Below the pieces are notes generated by a model, which was given only the letters and a program-made list of their open reading frames with translations, had not been told where the DNA came from and ran no database searches. Both the position numbers and the translations under genes were made by a program. From positions 1 to 33,958 of the forward strand of contig JAKJEN010000014.1 in assembly GCA_022705405.1 (NCBI GenBank): a DNA stretch of 33,958 bases, read 5' to 3'. Positions 25,341-33,958 of the stretch are shown one piece after another. Numbering within the stretch: the first letter of the stretch is position 1; each line of letters starts with the position of its first letter. The DNA is from Planctomycetota bacterium. GTDB lineage: Bacteria > Planctomycetota > Phycisphaerae > Sedimentisphaerales > Anaerohalosphaeraceae.

Positions 25341-26722
25341 TGCAATCCCTTCATATTCAGACAGTTTTCAAGTTTGACTTTGGAACCGTCGTCGGTCTCG
25401 ATCTGTACGTTCTGAAAAGTCCAGTTCTCGGCGTTTTTGATGGTTCCGGCCTTCTTGGCGCCGATTTGGATATTTTCGAGGAGGAAATTTCCGGCTCGCT
25501 GATTTTTTCGTCCGCTCACAGAAATCGCCGTTTCGGAATCGACCGCTTTGATATTGCGGATCGTGATGTCCCGGATATAGGGTGTGCCCTGTTCCTCGGG
25601 TACCTGCTCCATTAGGGCTTTCCAGTGCCTGGGAAGTTCTCTGCCCTCGGCCTCGATTTGTTTTCGTACCGGTTCGGGCACGGTGTTGTATGCCGGATAC
25701 CAGTCGTAATCGAGTTTGATTGCCTCGCGGACATTATGCATTGTCAGATCGCGGATCAGGGCATTGCGGACAACCCCGCCTCGGCCCTGCGTGGATTTGA
25801 AGCGAATGCCGGTGCTGGTTCCATAGGCCTTGAGATTGTACGCTTCCACATTATAAATACCGCCGGAGGTTTCGCTGCCGAAGGTAATCAGTCCGTGCCC
25901 GCGACGGGCGATGCAGTCGCGAATGACGATATCGTGAGCAGGCCGATTGACCCGTAAACCGTCGGCATCGCGACCCGCTTTCAGGCAGAAATTGTCGTCA
26001 TTGCAGTCGATATCGCAGTTTTGGACCAGGATGTCGGAAGAGGAGTCAATGTCAATGCCGTCGGAACTGGGGCCAACCTTCTCATCGAGATTGGCGCGGA
26101 TGGTCAAACCGTCCACAGTCACATGAGTACTGTAGCAGATATGCACCGTCCAAAAGCCGGGCTCTTGCAGTGTAAGTCCTTCGAGTCTGATATCGGAGGC
26201 ATTGTAAATCAGAATCAGGCGGGGGCGCGTGCAGTCATAATCGACCACCCAGCGCAGTCCTTTGGCGTCGTATTCGCGACGCATCGTCCAGTACTTGTCC
26301 CACCACAGCGAGCCGGCCCCGTCGATGGTTCCCTTGCCGTAAATTTTTACGCCGGCGACGTTTTGAGCGTTAATCAGGGCGGCCGGCCAATCCGTTTCAA
26401 TGCCGGCTACGCGCGTGGCGATCTGAGGATATTCCGATTCCTTCTGAACCCCCAGGATCAGAACGCCCTCGTCGACCCGGAGATCGACTTTATCTTTCAG
26501 AAAGATCGATCCGGTCAGATACGTTCCCGGCGAAAAAACCACCGTTCCGCCGCCTTCTTTAGCGCATGCGTCGATGGCCTGCTGGATGGCCCGGGTGCAC
26601 AGGGTTTGGCCGTCGGGTACGGCTCCAAAATCGCAGGGATTAAATTCTTTGGAACAGGCCGCTCCGCTCAGAACAGCCAGGCACACAAGAATGCATCGGA
26701 AGATCCTGAATTCTTTTTTCAT
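25337..26722 (-). CDS. GH28 polygalacturonase-family hydrolase
   Basis: The protein has 461 residues. The N-terminal hydrophobic segment ends in VLSGAAC (C23), an imperfect lipobox, so it may be a lipoprotein or simply secreted. The right-handed beta-helix carries the GH28 catalytic set: SSDGIDIDSS (219-228), NDDNFCLKAG with D242 and D243, RRGHGLITFGSE with H276, and GIRFKS with R307 and K309. It hydrolyses alpha-1,4-galacturonosyl links in homogalacturonan or the galacturonate-rhamnose links of rhamnogalacturonan; the locus favours the latter. An AGGAG-containing stretch lies some distance upstream of the start. A 138-nt gap separates it from the GH43-like gene. Confidence 0.92.
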   Translation of the reverse strand: MKKEFRIFRCILVCLAVLSGAACSKEFNPCDFGAVPDGQTLCTRAIQQAIDACAKEGGGTVVFSPGTYLTGSIFLKDKVDLRVDEGVLILGVQKESEYPQIATRVAGIETDWPAALINAQNVAGVKIYGKGTIDGAGSLWWDKYWTMRREYDAKGLRWVVDYDCTRPRLILIYNASDIRLEGLTLQEPGFWTVHICYSTHVTVDGLTIRANLDEKVGPSSDGIDIDSSSDILVQNCDIDCNDDNFCLKAGRDADGLRVNRPAHDIVIRDCIARRGHGLITFGSETSGGIYNVEAYNLKAYGTSTGIRFKSTQGRGGVVRNALIRDLTMHNVREAIKLDYDWYPAYNTVPEPVRKQIEAEGRELPRHWKALMEQVPEEQGTPYIRDITIRNIKAVDSETAISVSGRKNQRAGNFLLENIQIGAKKAGTIKNAENWTFQNVQIETDDGSKVKLENCLNMKGLQ

Positions 26723-26860
26723 ACTGACTTCTGCCTTTCTCCTTTTTTTGAAGAGGTTCTTATAAAATCATCCGGCAAGGTATACCGCCTGCCCGTTTGT
26801 CGGCGGGAGCCGGTTCTATACAAGAATCACAAGAGGTTCTGCAATCCGTTATTTCTCCTC

Positions 26861-28900
26861 TTAATCCGTTTGTGCAGATTTGTCCATCGGCCGACGAAGA
26901 TCTTTTGAGGTGGCCAGTGCGATGACTCGGCCGTGATCGCCCACGGCGCAATAAAAATGATACACCACGCCCTCGTGCTGAACAATCCAGGGCTTATGGG
27001 CGTATTTTTGGTCCCACGGCTCAGAGGGGGCCGCAAGATCCGGCCCGTCCCATCGGGTCCAATGCAGCAAATCATACGAACAGGCAAATGTATCAAAGGC
27101 GCCCGGACGCCAGAACGCCCCGAAATAGAACATCACCCAAAGATCGCCGATCTTAGCGATCTGCGGATCGCCGCTGATGCCGGGATGGCCGGACGGAGAG
27201 CGATTGGCCACCACAGCGCCAGGGCCGAACCGTTTCCAGTTGACCATATCCCTGGAAACGGCAACGCCAATCCGCTCGCCGCCGGAGATTGCGGCCGCGT
27301 TATAAAACATCACAAAGGGTTCGCCCAGTGTCTCTTCCTGGTCGCGGATAATATGGCTCTTAAAAAGCGTACGCCCTTCAAATCCCCGAACATTCGCATC
27401 CGTCGAGCGAAGGACCGGCTGATCGAGCCGATGCCAGGGTGTGACAACGGTCGGATCTTCGCTCCAAGCCAGACTGATTGACAGCGGCGGAGTCTCATAA
27501 CCGGGTTTTTGACCTCCCAAATAAGAAAGCCAGAATTTCCCGTCGAAGGTCTGAAGTTCATACGATCCGCCCCATTCGGTATCGCACAAAGCGATTCCGC
27601 CGGCTGCCTGCGCGCTGTCCCAGGCGCCGGCCTGTCCCCGCGGCAGAATGATTCCCAGCGGCTGCCAGTGCAGTAAATCCTTGCTGGAGGCCAGATGGGT
27701 TGTGTAGCCGACCGGATCGTCTTCCAGTTGAAAATATACCATATACCAGGTTCCGCCGCGTCGAAACACGGTCGGTCCGTCCGCCATTTTGCCGGCAGGC
27801 GGCTCAATCACAACCCCATACTTATACGGCGTTTTAACCTGTTCATAAACCGCCTTCATTTCCTCCTTACAAACCGAAGTCCCGGACAGCCGAATCCAGG
27901 TTGGCTGGTCGCGGTCACAGGAAAGCCGACCGTCTGCGTAGTGCAATTCCGTCGCCTGAATAGAGCTGCGGCGTTGTTCCGCCCCGTCTTTTTGGGCATC
28001 TTCTCCCCGTCGGCCGGGGTGTGTGAAATAAAACAAATACGCCCGATCGCCGCTGACTGCAACATCCGGATGGCCGCCTTTGACCTGGTCATCCGGGCCG
28101 GTTCCCGGCTGCAGCAGCAGGTTGTCCTTCTGTCGCGTCCAGGTCAGGGCGTCGGAAGACCGATAGACCCCCAGCCCGTCCCAGGTATCCACGATCATCC
28201 AGTACGATCCTTTCCACCAGAAAACCTTGGGGCCTTCGCCGCGCCATTGTCCGGGGACCTTGCCCTTATCCTCCCAGGCATATAAATCCCGGCTGTCGGC
28301 GTAATACATGGATTTGCCGTCCCGTTCGTTGTTATACCACATTCGCCAGGTCCCGTCGGTCAGCTGGATGACACAGGCATCGATCACACGGTCGCAGGAG
28401 AGTTTGAGGGTCGACTGATACTCCCAGTCAATAAGATTGGTACTGGTCAGATGGAGGATGTCGCGCGGATGATTCCAGTCTGAAAAAATCCCCGGCACAT
28501 ACGTCAGATACATATGCCATGTGCCTTCGTGTTCTATAATCTCCGGGGCCCAGTAGGTATCGTTGCCTTTTTTATAGCCGATGGAAGCGTCGCATCGATA
28601 GGTCCAGGTAGCTCCGCCGTCGGAGGACTGGGCGATGCCGATGGGAGTGCCGTGAACCCAGCTGACGCCGGAGGCGTCTTGAGTATTAGCCCGGCGATTG
28701 GTGTAAAACATCAGCCATTTTTTTTCGCCGGGATGCCAGCAGACAACCGGATCGGCCGCCCCGTCATAGATCGGATCTCGGTACAACGGTTTCGCGGCAA
28801 GATGACTTTTGGGCGGCGCCGAAGAAGGCCGTTCCGTTTCAACTCCATACCCTGCCGCTGCCGGCAAAAAAACACTGAACACAAGAAGAATCCGCTTCAT
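26861..28900 (-). CDS. Two-module GH43/GH117-like five-bladed propeller hydrolase
   Basis: The protein has 679 residues with a signal peptide (LLVFSVFLPAAAGYGVE). It appears to be two tandem five-bladed propellers of the GH43/GH117 clan: the first about residues 40-330 (DGAADPVVCW with D50, YWAPEIIEHEGTWHMYLTY, RGEGPKVFWWKGSYWMI) and the second about 375-670 (MADGPTVFRRGGTWYMVYF, HPGISGDPQIAKIGDLWVMFYF, YAHKPWIVQHEGVVYHFY). Acidic residues at the expected blade positions are kept in the first module, so it is the better candidate for activity. GH43-type enzymes remove arabinose or galactose side chains, which suits rhamnogalacturonan I. AGGGA precedes ATG 28900. It follows the PL11 gene by 31 nt. 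Confidence 0.8.
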   Translation of the reverse strand: MKRILLVFSVFLPAAAGYGVETERPSSAPPKSHLAAKPLYRDPIYDGAADPVVCWHPGEKKWLMFYTNRRANTQDASGVSWVHGTPIGIAQSSDGGATWTYRCDASIGYKKGNDTYWAPEIIEHEGTWHMYLTYVPGIFSDWNHPRDILHLTSTNLIDWEYQSTLKLSCDRVIDACVIQLTDGTWRMWYNNERDGKSMYYADSRDLYAWEDKGKVPGQWRGEGPKVFWWKGSYWMIVDTWDGLGVYRSSDALTWTRQKDNLLLQPGTGPDDQVKGGHPDVAVSGDRAYLFYFTHPGRRGEDAQKDGAEQRRSSIQATELHYADGRLSCDRDQPTWIRLSGTSVCKEEMKAVYEQVKTPYKYGVVIEPPAGKMADGPTVFRRGGTWYMVYFQLEDDPVGYTTHLASSKDLLHWQPLGIILPRGQAGAWDSAQAAGGIALCDTEWGGSYELQTFDGKFWLSYLGGQKPGYETPPLSISLAWSEDPTVVTPWHRLDQPVLRSTDANVRGFEGRTLFKSHIIRDQEETLGEPFVMFYNAAAISGGERIGVAVSRDMVNWKRFGPGAVVANRSPSGHPGISGDPQIAKIGDLWVMFYFGAFWRPGAFDTFACSYDLLHWTRWDGPDLAAPSEPWDQKYAHKPWIVQHEGVVYHFYCAVGDHGRVIALATSKDLRRPMDKSAQTD

Positions 28901-28931
28901 CTGTTTTCATCCCTGAATAAAACAAACGTTA

Positions 28932-31658
28932 TTACAGGCCCGGCGTCGGAGACAGGCCGGTTACCTGCATCCAGTCAATGTTCGCCAGCCCTTCGGAGCC
29001 CTCGGCAATCAGCCGAATACGATTATTTCCAGGAGCCAAATCGACGCTGACTAAAGAGGTCGTGGTCCAGGTCGTCCAGTTGTCCTTTCCCTGTCCGGGG
29101 AAACTGACGTTGGTCGCCTGGGCGGTTCCGCCGACGCTGACGCTGGCCGGCCTGTCGGCCGTGGTCCCGTTAGCGAATCTCCACTGCAGATCATAAGCCC
29201 CTGCCTGCGGCGCATGCACCGACCATTCGATATATTGATCTTTGGCGTTATTGGTATTGGCAAAGCCGCTTCCGGTAAAGCCCTGATGATTGCTGTCAAT
29301 GGTGCCGCTGAAGACCCCGATAAATCCGTCTTCATTTTCCTGGAGCGTGATGGTCAGCAGGGTCGGCGCTTGCGGACTTGCCCAAACTTCTTCCGAGGGA
29401 GCCGATTCATTGAATCGCTGATCGACGGCCGTGACGACATAGAAATATGTCGTACCGTTGACAACGTCCTGATCGATATAGTCTGAGCCGTTCAGAAGCG
29501 AGGAATTTAACAGTACATACTCGCTGTCGGAGGTCAGGCGGCGATAGACATTATATCCGGCCAGATCGCTTTCGGCGTTATCCGCCCAGTCCAGCGTTAC
29601 TGTTTCGTTGCCGGCATAGGCCGACAGTCCGGTCGGTGCGTCCGGGGGTATTCTGTCTATGCCTGTCCAGTTGCCGGCCAGAGCGGCAAACTCCACATAA
29701 TTAATCAGGCAATCAAGATTCAAATCTACGTCTTTGGTCAGATCGCAATCGTCTTCCAGCCAGAATTGAGCAAAGTGCGACAAATCCGTCAGATTGACGC
29801 TCTGATCGTCATTGAAGTCGCCGTACAGCCATTCGGCGCCTGTCAGAATAATATCCGGTACGGGCGGTTGGTTCATCCCGTCTCCGAGGTAGAAACTCGG
29901 ATGCGGCGGCTGGTTGTAAGCCGTGTTCTGCCAGGCAATCGCAAGGCGGTACTGCGGATCGTGCATCAGGGTATAAATCCGATGACTGGTCAAGGTTGTA
30001 GTCGTATAGATTCGAAGAGCTGTATTGTCGGAAGTCCGCCAGATTACCTCCTCTCTCCAATCTCCCAGAATATCGGCTGACAGACAGGGCGTAGATTTGG
30101 TTCCGTTATTGGAGGAACAACCGGATGCCGTTAGCAGTGTCCCGGAGCCGTATTTTTGGATTTTATTGCTGTCCAGGAATTCGCGAAGCAGATCGCCGTC
30201 CCACCAGACCATAAAATTTATTGGATTCGAATGGCTGCCCAGGTTGATTCCGGTACAGGTAGAAAGGGGCACGCCGCCGGAAGCCCAGACCTCGTACCCG
30301 CGATAGTCAGCCCGGATATCGCCGGCGCAGGCGCGTCCTGTATCGCTGCTTGCCGGGCAATGGAAAATAACTTCTCCGGTTCGTGCATCCCGAAAAGAAG
30401 CGCCGAAAGGAGAAGATTCATGGCACTGCCAGACTTCCAGACCCGGCCGGTCGGGGTCCATATCCGATACGTGCATTGCATCTCCGTGTCCAAGCCCTGT
30501 GGAATAAAGTCCGGTTCCATCATGATCAATCGTGCAGGATCCATAGACAATTTCGTCAAAACCGTCCCCGTCCACATCTGCGACGCTTAAATTATGATTG
30601 CCCTGGCCCGCATATGCGGGGTATCCTTTGCTGCTGTCGAAGACCCAGCGCTGCGTTAATTGACCATCTCGCCAGTCCCATGCGGCCAGGACAGTTCTTG
30701 TATAGTAGCCGCGGCACATCACCAAACTGGGCCGCTGACCGTCCAGATAAGCCACACAGGCCAGAAACCGATCTACCCGATTGCCGTAGGAATCGCCCCA
30801 GCTGCTGACTGACCCCCGAGGCGGCACATAGTTGACCGTAGCCATCTCTGCGCCGGTTAGGCCGTTAAATATGGTTAGATACTCAGGCCCCGAGAGGATA
30901 TAACCGCTGCTGTTACGGTAATCAGCCAACGTATCGCCGGGCAGAAGGACAAAATTGCCCAGTCCATCCTTTGTATAAGGAGCTGTCTTGCAGGCCACCT
31001 CCGCCTTGCCGTCGCCGTCCAGATCATAGACCATAAACTGGGTATAGTGGGCGCCGGCACGAATGTTGATCCCCAAGTCGATCCGCCACAGGAGAGTACC
31101 ATTCAATTTATATGCATCCAGATATACATTGCCGGTATATCCGCTGTGGGCGTTGTCTTTCGAATTGGATGGATCCCATTTTACGATGATTTCATATTCC
31201 CCATCGCCGTCCAGGTCGCCGACACTGCAATCATTGGGACTGTAGGTGCAGGTGACGCCGTCGGGCGTTTCAACCCCCGGCGGTACCTGAAGCGGGATTG
31301 TCAGGTATTGCTGGCCCCAGACGCCGATAGATTCAGTACCGGATTGTTCAATACCGCCAATGACAGGGACAATTACGTAAGTACTGGACAAGGTTCCGGC
31401 GGTATCCAGATAATTGGTAGAGTTGGTAATGGGAGTTGAATTAAGTTTGACAGAATCTCGATAGACATTAAACGCAATATTGGCCGGATCGGTTCCAAAC
31501 AGCCGCCAGCAGACATATACGCTTTTGTCCGGTTGTTTGATTGCGACGATGCCGCGCGTCAGATTTTCCATCTGCCGCTGAGCCAAAGCGACAGATGACA
31601 AAATTACTGCAAAAAGCATCCACCGGTTTATTGATATAGATCCTGCCGAAATCGACAT
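28932..31658 (-). CDS. PL11 rhamnogalacturonan lyase with dockerin, FN3, CBM
   Basis: The protein has 908 residues with a signal peptide (MLFAVILSSVALAQ). AGGAG lies 7 nt before ATG 31658. Residues about 27-600 match family PL11, the eight-bladed rhamnogalacturonan lyase: MENLTRGIVAI, CSVGDLDGDGEYEIIVKWDP, VYDLDGDGKAEVACKTAP, and GNHNLSVADVDGDGFDEIVYG with calcium-binding DxDGDG loops. It cuts the galacturonate-rhamnose bond by beta-elimination. A dockerin-like pair follows (GDFNDDQSVNLTDLSHFA and DLNLDCLINYVEFAALAGNW, about 607-667), then FN3 (about 673-760) and a C-terminal CBM6/35-like beta-sandwich (about 767-905). It is the main endo-acting enzyme of the locus. Confidence 0.93.
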   Translation of the reverse strand: MSISAGSISINRWMLFAVILSSVALAQRQMENLTRGIVAIKQPDKSVYVCWRLFGTDPANIAFNVYRDSVKLNSTPITNSTNYLDTAGTLSSTYVIVPVIGGIEQSGTESIGVWGQQYLTIPLQVPPGVETPDGVTCTYSPNDCSVGDLDGDGEYEIIVKWDPSNSKDNAHSGYTGNVYLDAYKLNGTLLWRIDLGINIRAGAHYTQFMVYDLDGDGKAEVACKTAPYTKDGLGNFVLLPGDTLADYRNSSGYILSGPEYLTIFNGLTGAEMATVNYVPPRGSVSSWGDSYGNRVDRFLACVAYLDGQRPSLVMCRGYYTRTVLAAWDWRDGQLTQRWVFDSSKGYPAYAGQGNHNLSVADVDGDGFDEIVYGSCTIDHDGTGLYSTGLGHGDAMHVSDMDPDRPGLEVWQCHESSPFGASFRDARTGEVIFHCPASSDTGRACAGDIRADYRGYEVWASGGVPLSTCTGINLGSHSNPINFMVWWDGDLLREFLDSNKIQKYGSGTLLTASGCSSNNGTKSTPCLSADILGDWREEVIWRTSDNTALRIYTTTTLTSHRIYTLMHDPQYRLAIAWQNTAYNQPPHPSFYLGDGMNQPPVPDIILTGAEWLYGDFNDDQSVNLTDLSHFAQFWLEDDCDLTKDVDLNLDCLINYVEFAALAGNWTGIDRIPPDAPTGLSAYAGNETVTLDWADNAESDLAGYNVYRRLTSDSEYVLLNSSLLNGSDYIDQDVVNGTTYFYVVTAVDQRFNESAPSEEVWASPQAPTLLTITLQENEDGFIGVFSGTIDSNHQGFTGSGFANTNNAKDQYIEWSVHAPQAGAYDLQWRFANGTTADRPASVSVGGTAQATNVSFPGQGKDNWTTWTTTSLVSVDLAPGNNRIRLIAEGSEGLANIDWMQVTGLSPTPGL

Positions 31659-31716
31659 TCTTTTGCTCCTGAAAAAGATTCTTCGGATCCAGTCGGATAG
31701 TATAACCGAAAGAGGA

Positions 31717-33207
31717 TCATTTTTGTGAAAAAATATTACTTAAAGATCCAATTGTATGAGCCAGAAGAAAACTGACGGCCATTGTCGTGAAAGTTCCAAG
31801 CACGATCAGCCAGCTCCAGGCCAGGCCAATCTGTCCAAATTTTTTCAGCAGGAACAGGACGGTCATTGCCCCGGCGCTGAGAATCATGGCAATTACATTT
31901 TCTTTATTGGCGGCTGTCCTGGTCAGCGTGCCCAGCAGGAACACGCCCAGCGCGGCCCCTCCGGTAATCGAAAAGATTTCAAAGGCAAACCAGAGAATAT
32001 TTTCCACCGGCGCACAGCCCAGGGCAATCAGCGCCAAAATCAGGCCGAAGCCGACTACGCCGATCCGCGAGACCATCAGGTAGTGTCGCTGCGAGGCGTT
32101 CGGCCGCAGCAGAGGGCGATAGATATCCGACACAAACGAAGAGGTCAGCGAACTAAGGGGCGAATCAATACCTGCCAGGATGATTGCCGACAGGAGCAAT
32201 CCCCTCAGGCCAACCGGCAGGGTGTGCGTAATAAAAAAAGACAGGACCTCCTTGGCCTTTTGCGGAGCTGCAATTTCCGGATGCTGCCGATAAAATAAAT
32301 ACAGCCCCGTACCGATTGCCAGGTATAACATCAAAACCGGCAGGCCCGCAGCGATGCTCATAAAGATCGTGTTCTGGCTTTGGCGGCGCGTTTTGACGGT
32401 CAGGAGCCGCTGAACCATTTCCTGATCGGCTCCGAACACCGCCAGCCCGATGAAGAAGGCGTTGGCGGTTCCCGCCCAGAAAGTGGTCGGCTCGTTCAGA
32501 TTCAGACGAAAATCAAAAATACTGAGCCGTCCTGCCTGAGCCGCTGTTTGCAGGGCCTCCGAAAGCGGTCCTTCGATCTGCCCGATCAGATACGCCAGCA
32601 GAATTGCTCCGGCAATAAAGAAAATTGCCGCCTGATAGGCGCCTGCCCACACAACGGCCTTGATTCCTCCGATGGCGATAAAAAGGATACTTACTATTGT
32701 AAACAAGAGGACCGCCTGGCCCAGTGTCCAGCCCAGAATCAGGGCCACTCCCATGCAGGCGGCATACAGCCGAACGCCGGATGCGATCAATCGTGTGATA
32801 AAAAAGAAAATTGAGCCGGTGTATTGCGTCTGCGGACCGAACCTGTGGCGGAGATATTCATAAATGCTCGTACACTGGTACTGGTAAAAGACGGGAATAA
32901 ACAGAAAAGCCACAACGATACGTGCCGCTGCGGACCCGAAGAAAAATTGAAGATAATGCCAGTTTTCGCTGTATGCAGCTGCCGGTACCCCGACGATCGT
33001 CAGAGCGCTGACCTCGGCGGCCACAAGCGAAAGTCCGGCGGCCCAGCCCGGGATTTTACGGGAGCCCAGAAAAAAACCTTCTGTTGTTGTCTCCTTTCGG
33101 CCCATCGCCCATGAGATAACCGGCAGCAGGGCCACTGCCAGGGAGGCGATGGCCAGATCCGGTCCGCTGACTGCGCCCAACAGGCCGATTCCCGCCCGGC
33201 CGTTCAC
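31717..33207 (-). CDS. Sodium:solute symporter (SSS family)
   Basis: The protein has 496 residues with many membrane helices typical of the solute:sodium symporter family. Visible family signatures are EGFFLGSRKIPGWAAGLSLVAAEVSALTIVGVPAAAY, given here in parts (EGFFLGSRKIP, then VAAEVSALTIVGVP), SIYEYLRHRFG, AIILAGIDSPLSSLTSSFVSD and FEIFSITGGAALGVFLLG. The last two match the sodium-site region. GTG 33207 overlaps the murQ stop (GTGA). In a SusC/D-free organism it is the obvious uptake system of this locus; the substrate could be an unsaturated or simple sugar from rhamnogalacturonan, or an amino sugar given the murQ coupling. Confidence 0.92.
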   Translation of the reverse strand: MNGRAGIGLLGAVSGPDLAIASLAVALLPVISWAMGRKETTTEGFFLGSRKIPGWAAGLSLVAAEVSALTIVGVPAAAYSENWHYLQFFFGSAAARIVVAFLFIPVFYQYQCTSIYEYLRHRFGPQTQYTGSIFFFITRLIASGVRLYAACMGVALILGWTLGQAVLLFTIVSILFIAIGGIKAVVWAGAYQAAIFFIAGAILLAYLIGQIEGPLSEALQTAAQAGRLSIFDFRLNLNEPTTFWAGTANAFFIGLAVFGADQEMVQRLLTVKTRRQSQNTIFMSIAAGLPVLMLYLAIGTGLYLFYRQHPEIAAPQKAKEVLSFFITHTLPVGLRGLLLSAIILAGIDSPLSSLTSSFVSDIYRPLLRPNASQRHYLMVSRIGVVGFGLILALIALGCAPVENILWFAFEIFSITGGAALGVFLLGTLTRTAANKENVIAMILSAGAMTVLFLLKKFGQIGLAWSWLIVLGTFTTMAVSFLLAHTIGSLSNIFSQK

Positions 33208-33958
33208 ACGCCGCCCCCAATGGATTTGCGCAAAGAGGCGTTGTTCCGCTTCAGAATTTTGCAGGCATTGCTCAGCGTGGTCTTTCGAAAATGCATCACA
33301 AGGGCGGGTTTGAGTTTGCCTTTGGCTCTGCCCAGCAGCGATATGGCTTCTTTGCGGCTTAGCCGGGTCAGTTCCATTACGATGCGAAGGGAACGATCGC
33401 GGAGTTTTTCATTGACGGCATTCAGATCCACCATCAAATTGCCGTATACCTTGCCCAGTTTAATCATCGCTGCGGTTGTCAGCGTATTGAGCACGAGTTT
33501 GGTGGCTGTGCCCGCCTTCATCCGGGTGGAACCGGCGATAACTTCCGGCCCAACGACCGGATTGATCAGAATGTCGGCGGGGATATGTTTTTTTGCTTCC
33601 GGCGCACAGGTAATAAACACCGTGGCGGCGCCGACCTTTTGGGCCTGCCGCAGGGCTCCGTGAACATAGGGCGTCAGCCCGCAGGCGGCAATGCCTACCA
33701 CGACATCGGCGGTGTTGATTTTTTTCTTTAAGAGGGCGTTGGCTCCGTCCTCGATTCGATCTTCCGCTCCTTCAATAGAACGAGTCAGCGCCTTTTTTCC
33801 GCCTGCGATAATTCCCTGCACAACCGAGCGGCGAACGCCGAAAGTGGGCGGGCATTCTGAGGCATCCAGCACGCCCAGTCGTCCGCTGGTCCCGGCCCCC
33901 ACGTAAAACAATCTTCCATTTTTGCCCAGTCGGCCAGCGATCAGATCAACAGCTGCGG
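33204..33958 (-). CDS. murQ: N-acetylmuramic acid 6-phosphate etherase, partial
   Basis: The enzyme cleaves the lactyl ether of MurNAc-6-phosphate to GlcNAc-6-phosphate in cell-wall recycling. The gene runs off the window end; the frame is still open at 33958 (GRLGKNGRLFYVGAG continues before the first in-frame Met-like codon). Visible: SIS-domain phosphate loop VGAGTSGRLGVLDASECPPTFG (in parts: GAGTSGRLG, DASECPPTF), GAEDRIEDG, GIAACGLTPYV, and AGSTRMKAGTATKLVLN. The C-terminal helical UBA-like region (SRKEAISLL, LKPALVMH) is complete. It is translationally coupled to the symporter gene, which is unusual in a pectin locus. Confidence 0.93.
   Translation of the reverse strand, partial: AAVDLIAGRLGKNGRLFYVGAGTSGRLGVLDASECPPTFGVRRSVVQGIIAGGKKALTRSIEGAEDRIEDGANALLKKKINTADVVVGIAACGLTPYVHGALRQAQKVGAATVFITCAPEAKKHIPADILINPVVGPEVIAGSTRMKAGTATKLVLNTLTTAAMIKLGKVYGNLMVDLNAVNEKLRDRSLRIVMELTRLSRKEAISLLGRAKGKLKPALVMHFRKTTLSNACKILKRNNASLRKSIGGGV

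Noticed and set aside
26723-26860. Possible hairpin and repeated AAGAGGTTCT in the gap between GH43-like and GH28 genes
   Set aside because: Pairing is short and interrupted, and the two copies of the 10-mer are 77 bp apart with no other structure; judged as chance.
26021-26908. Plus-strand open frame (295 codons) opposite GH28
   Set aside because: It is antisense to the GH28 catalytic region and shows no domain.
1-33958. CRISPR array, tRNA or rRNA genes
   Set aside because: No regularly spaced direct repeats and no recognisable RNA gene sequence were seen by eye; a covariance-model scan would be needed to exclude small RNAs.

Overview
The window looks like a chromosomal segment of an anaerobic planctomycete-type bacterium, most likely of the Phycisphaerae/Sedimentisphaerales kind. 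This is inference from three things: secreted proteins carrying dockerin-like calcium-binding repeats, a SpoIVB/S55-type peptidase in a non-sporulation context, and pectin genes without SusC/SusD partners. I see no rRNA, tRNA, CRISPR array or complete mobile element. Most intergenic gaps are short, and many genes are coupled by ATGA or GTGA stop/start overlaps.

Layout. (1) 1-1388: an ABC exporter lacking its N-terminal membrane part, next to a perfect hairpin at 48-67 that may mark a mobile-element or assembly junction. (2) 1700-5182: a large secreted multidomain protein (propeller-like repeats, FN3, CARDB, dockerin-like). (3) 5192-7031, minus strand: a TPR/YfgM-like membrane protein and an RluD-type pseudouridine synthase. 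They are transcribed divergently, from apparently back-to-back promoters, from (4) 7229-12110: an S55-type peptidase, a secreted propeller protein and a class I fumarase alpha subunit. (5) 12129-13214, minus strand: a BioD-like/DRTGG ATPase. (6) 13462-16469: an assimilatory sulfur cluster with a 12-bp inverted repeat, an Rrf2/CymR-like regulator, a DUF2061 membrane protein, an Fe-S APS/PAPS reductase and a siroheme sulfite reductase. (7) 16436-18411, minus strand: a divergent ThyX-like protein, a HAD phosphatase and a CYTH protein. (8) 18702-20147: a tubulin/FtsZ-superfamily GTPase fused to a 100-residue histone-H1-like basic tail, followed by a strong terminator. (9) 20234-33958, minus strand: a pectin (rhamnogalacturonan I) utilisation locus. 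In transcription order it holds murQ (cut by the window end), a sodium:solute symporter, a PL11 rhamnogalacturonan lyase, a double GH43-like protein, a GH28 polygalacturonase, a sialate-O-acetylesterase-like esterase, and a GH106 rhamnosidase fused to a CE12 acetylesterase.

How it fits together. In the pectin locus, extracellular or periplasmic lyase and hydrolases would cut the rhamnose-galacturonate backbone, esterases would remove acetyl groups, GH43-like modules would trim side chains, and the symporter would import products. The sulfur cluster would reduce activated sulfate to sulfide for cysteine under the Rrf2 regulator. The most unusual gene is the histone-tailed tubulin-like GTPase at 18702-20147, a candidate for an undescribed DNA-associated cytoskeletal or segregation system. 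Its T7 catalytic loop is also altered.
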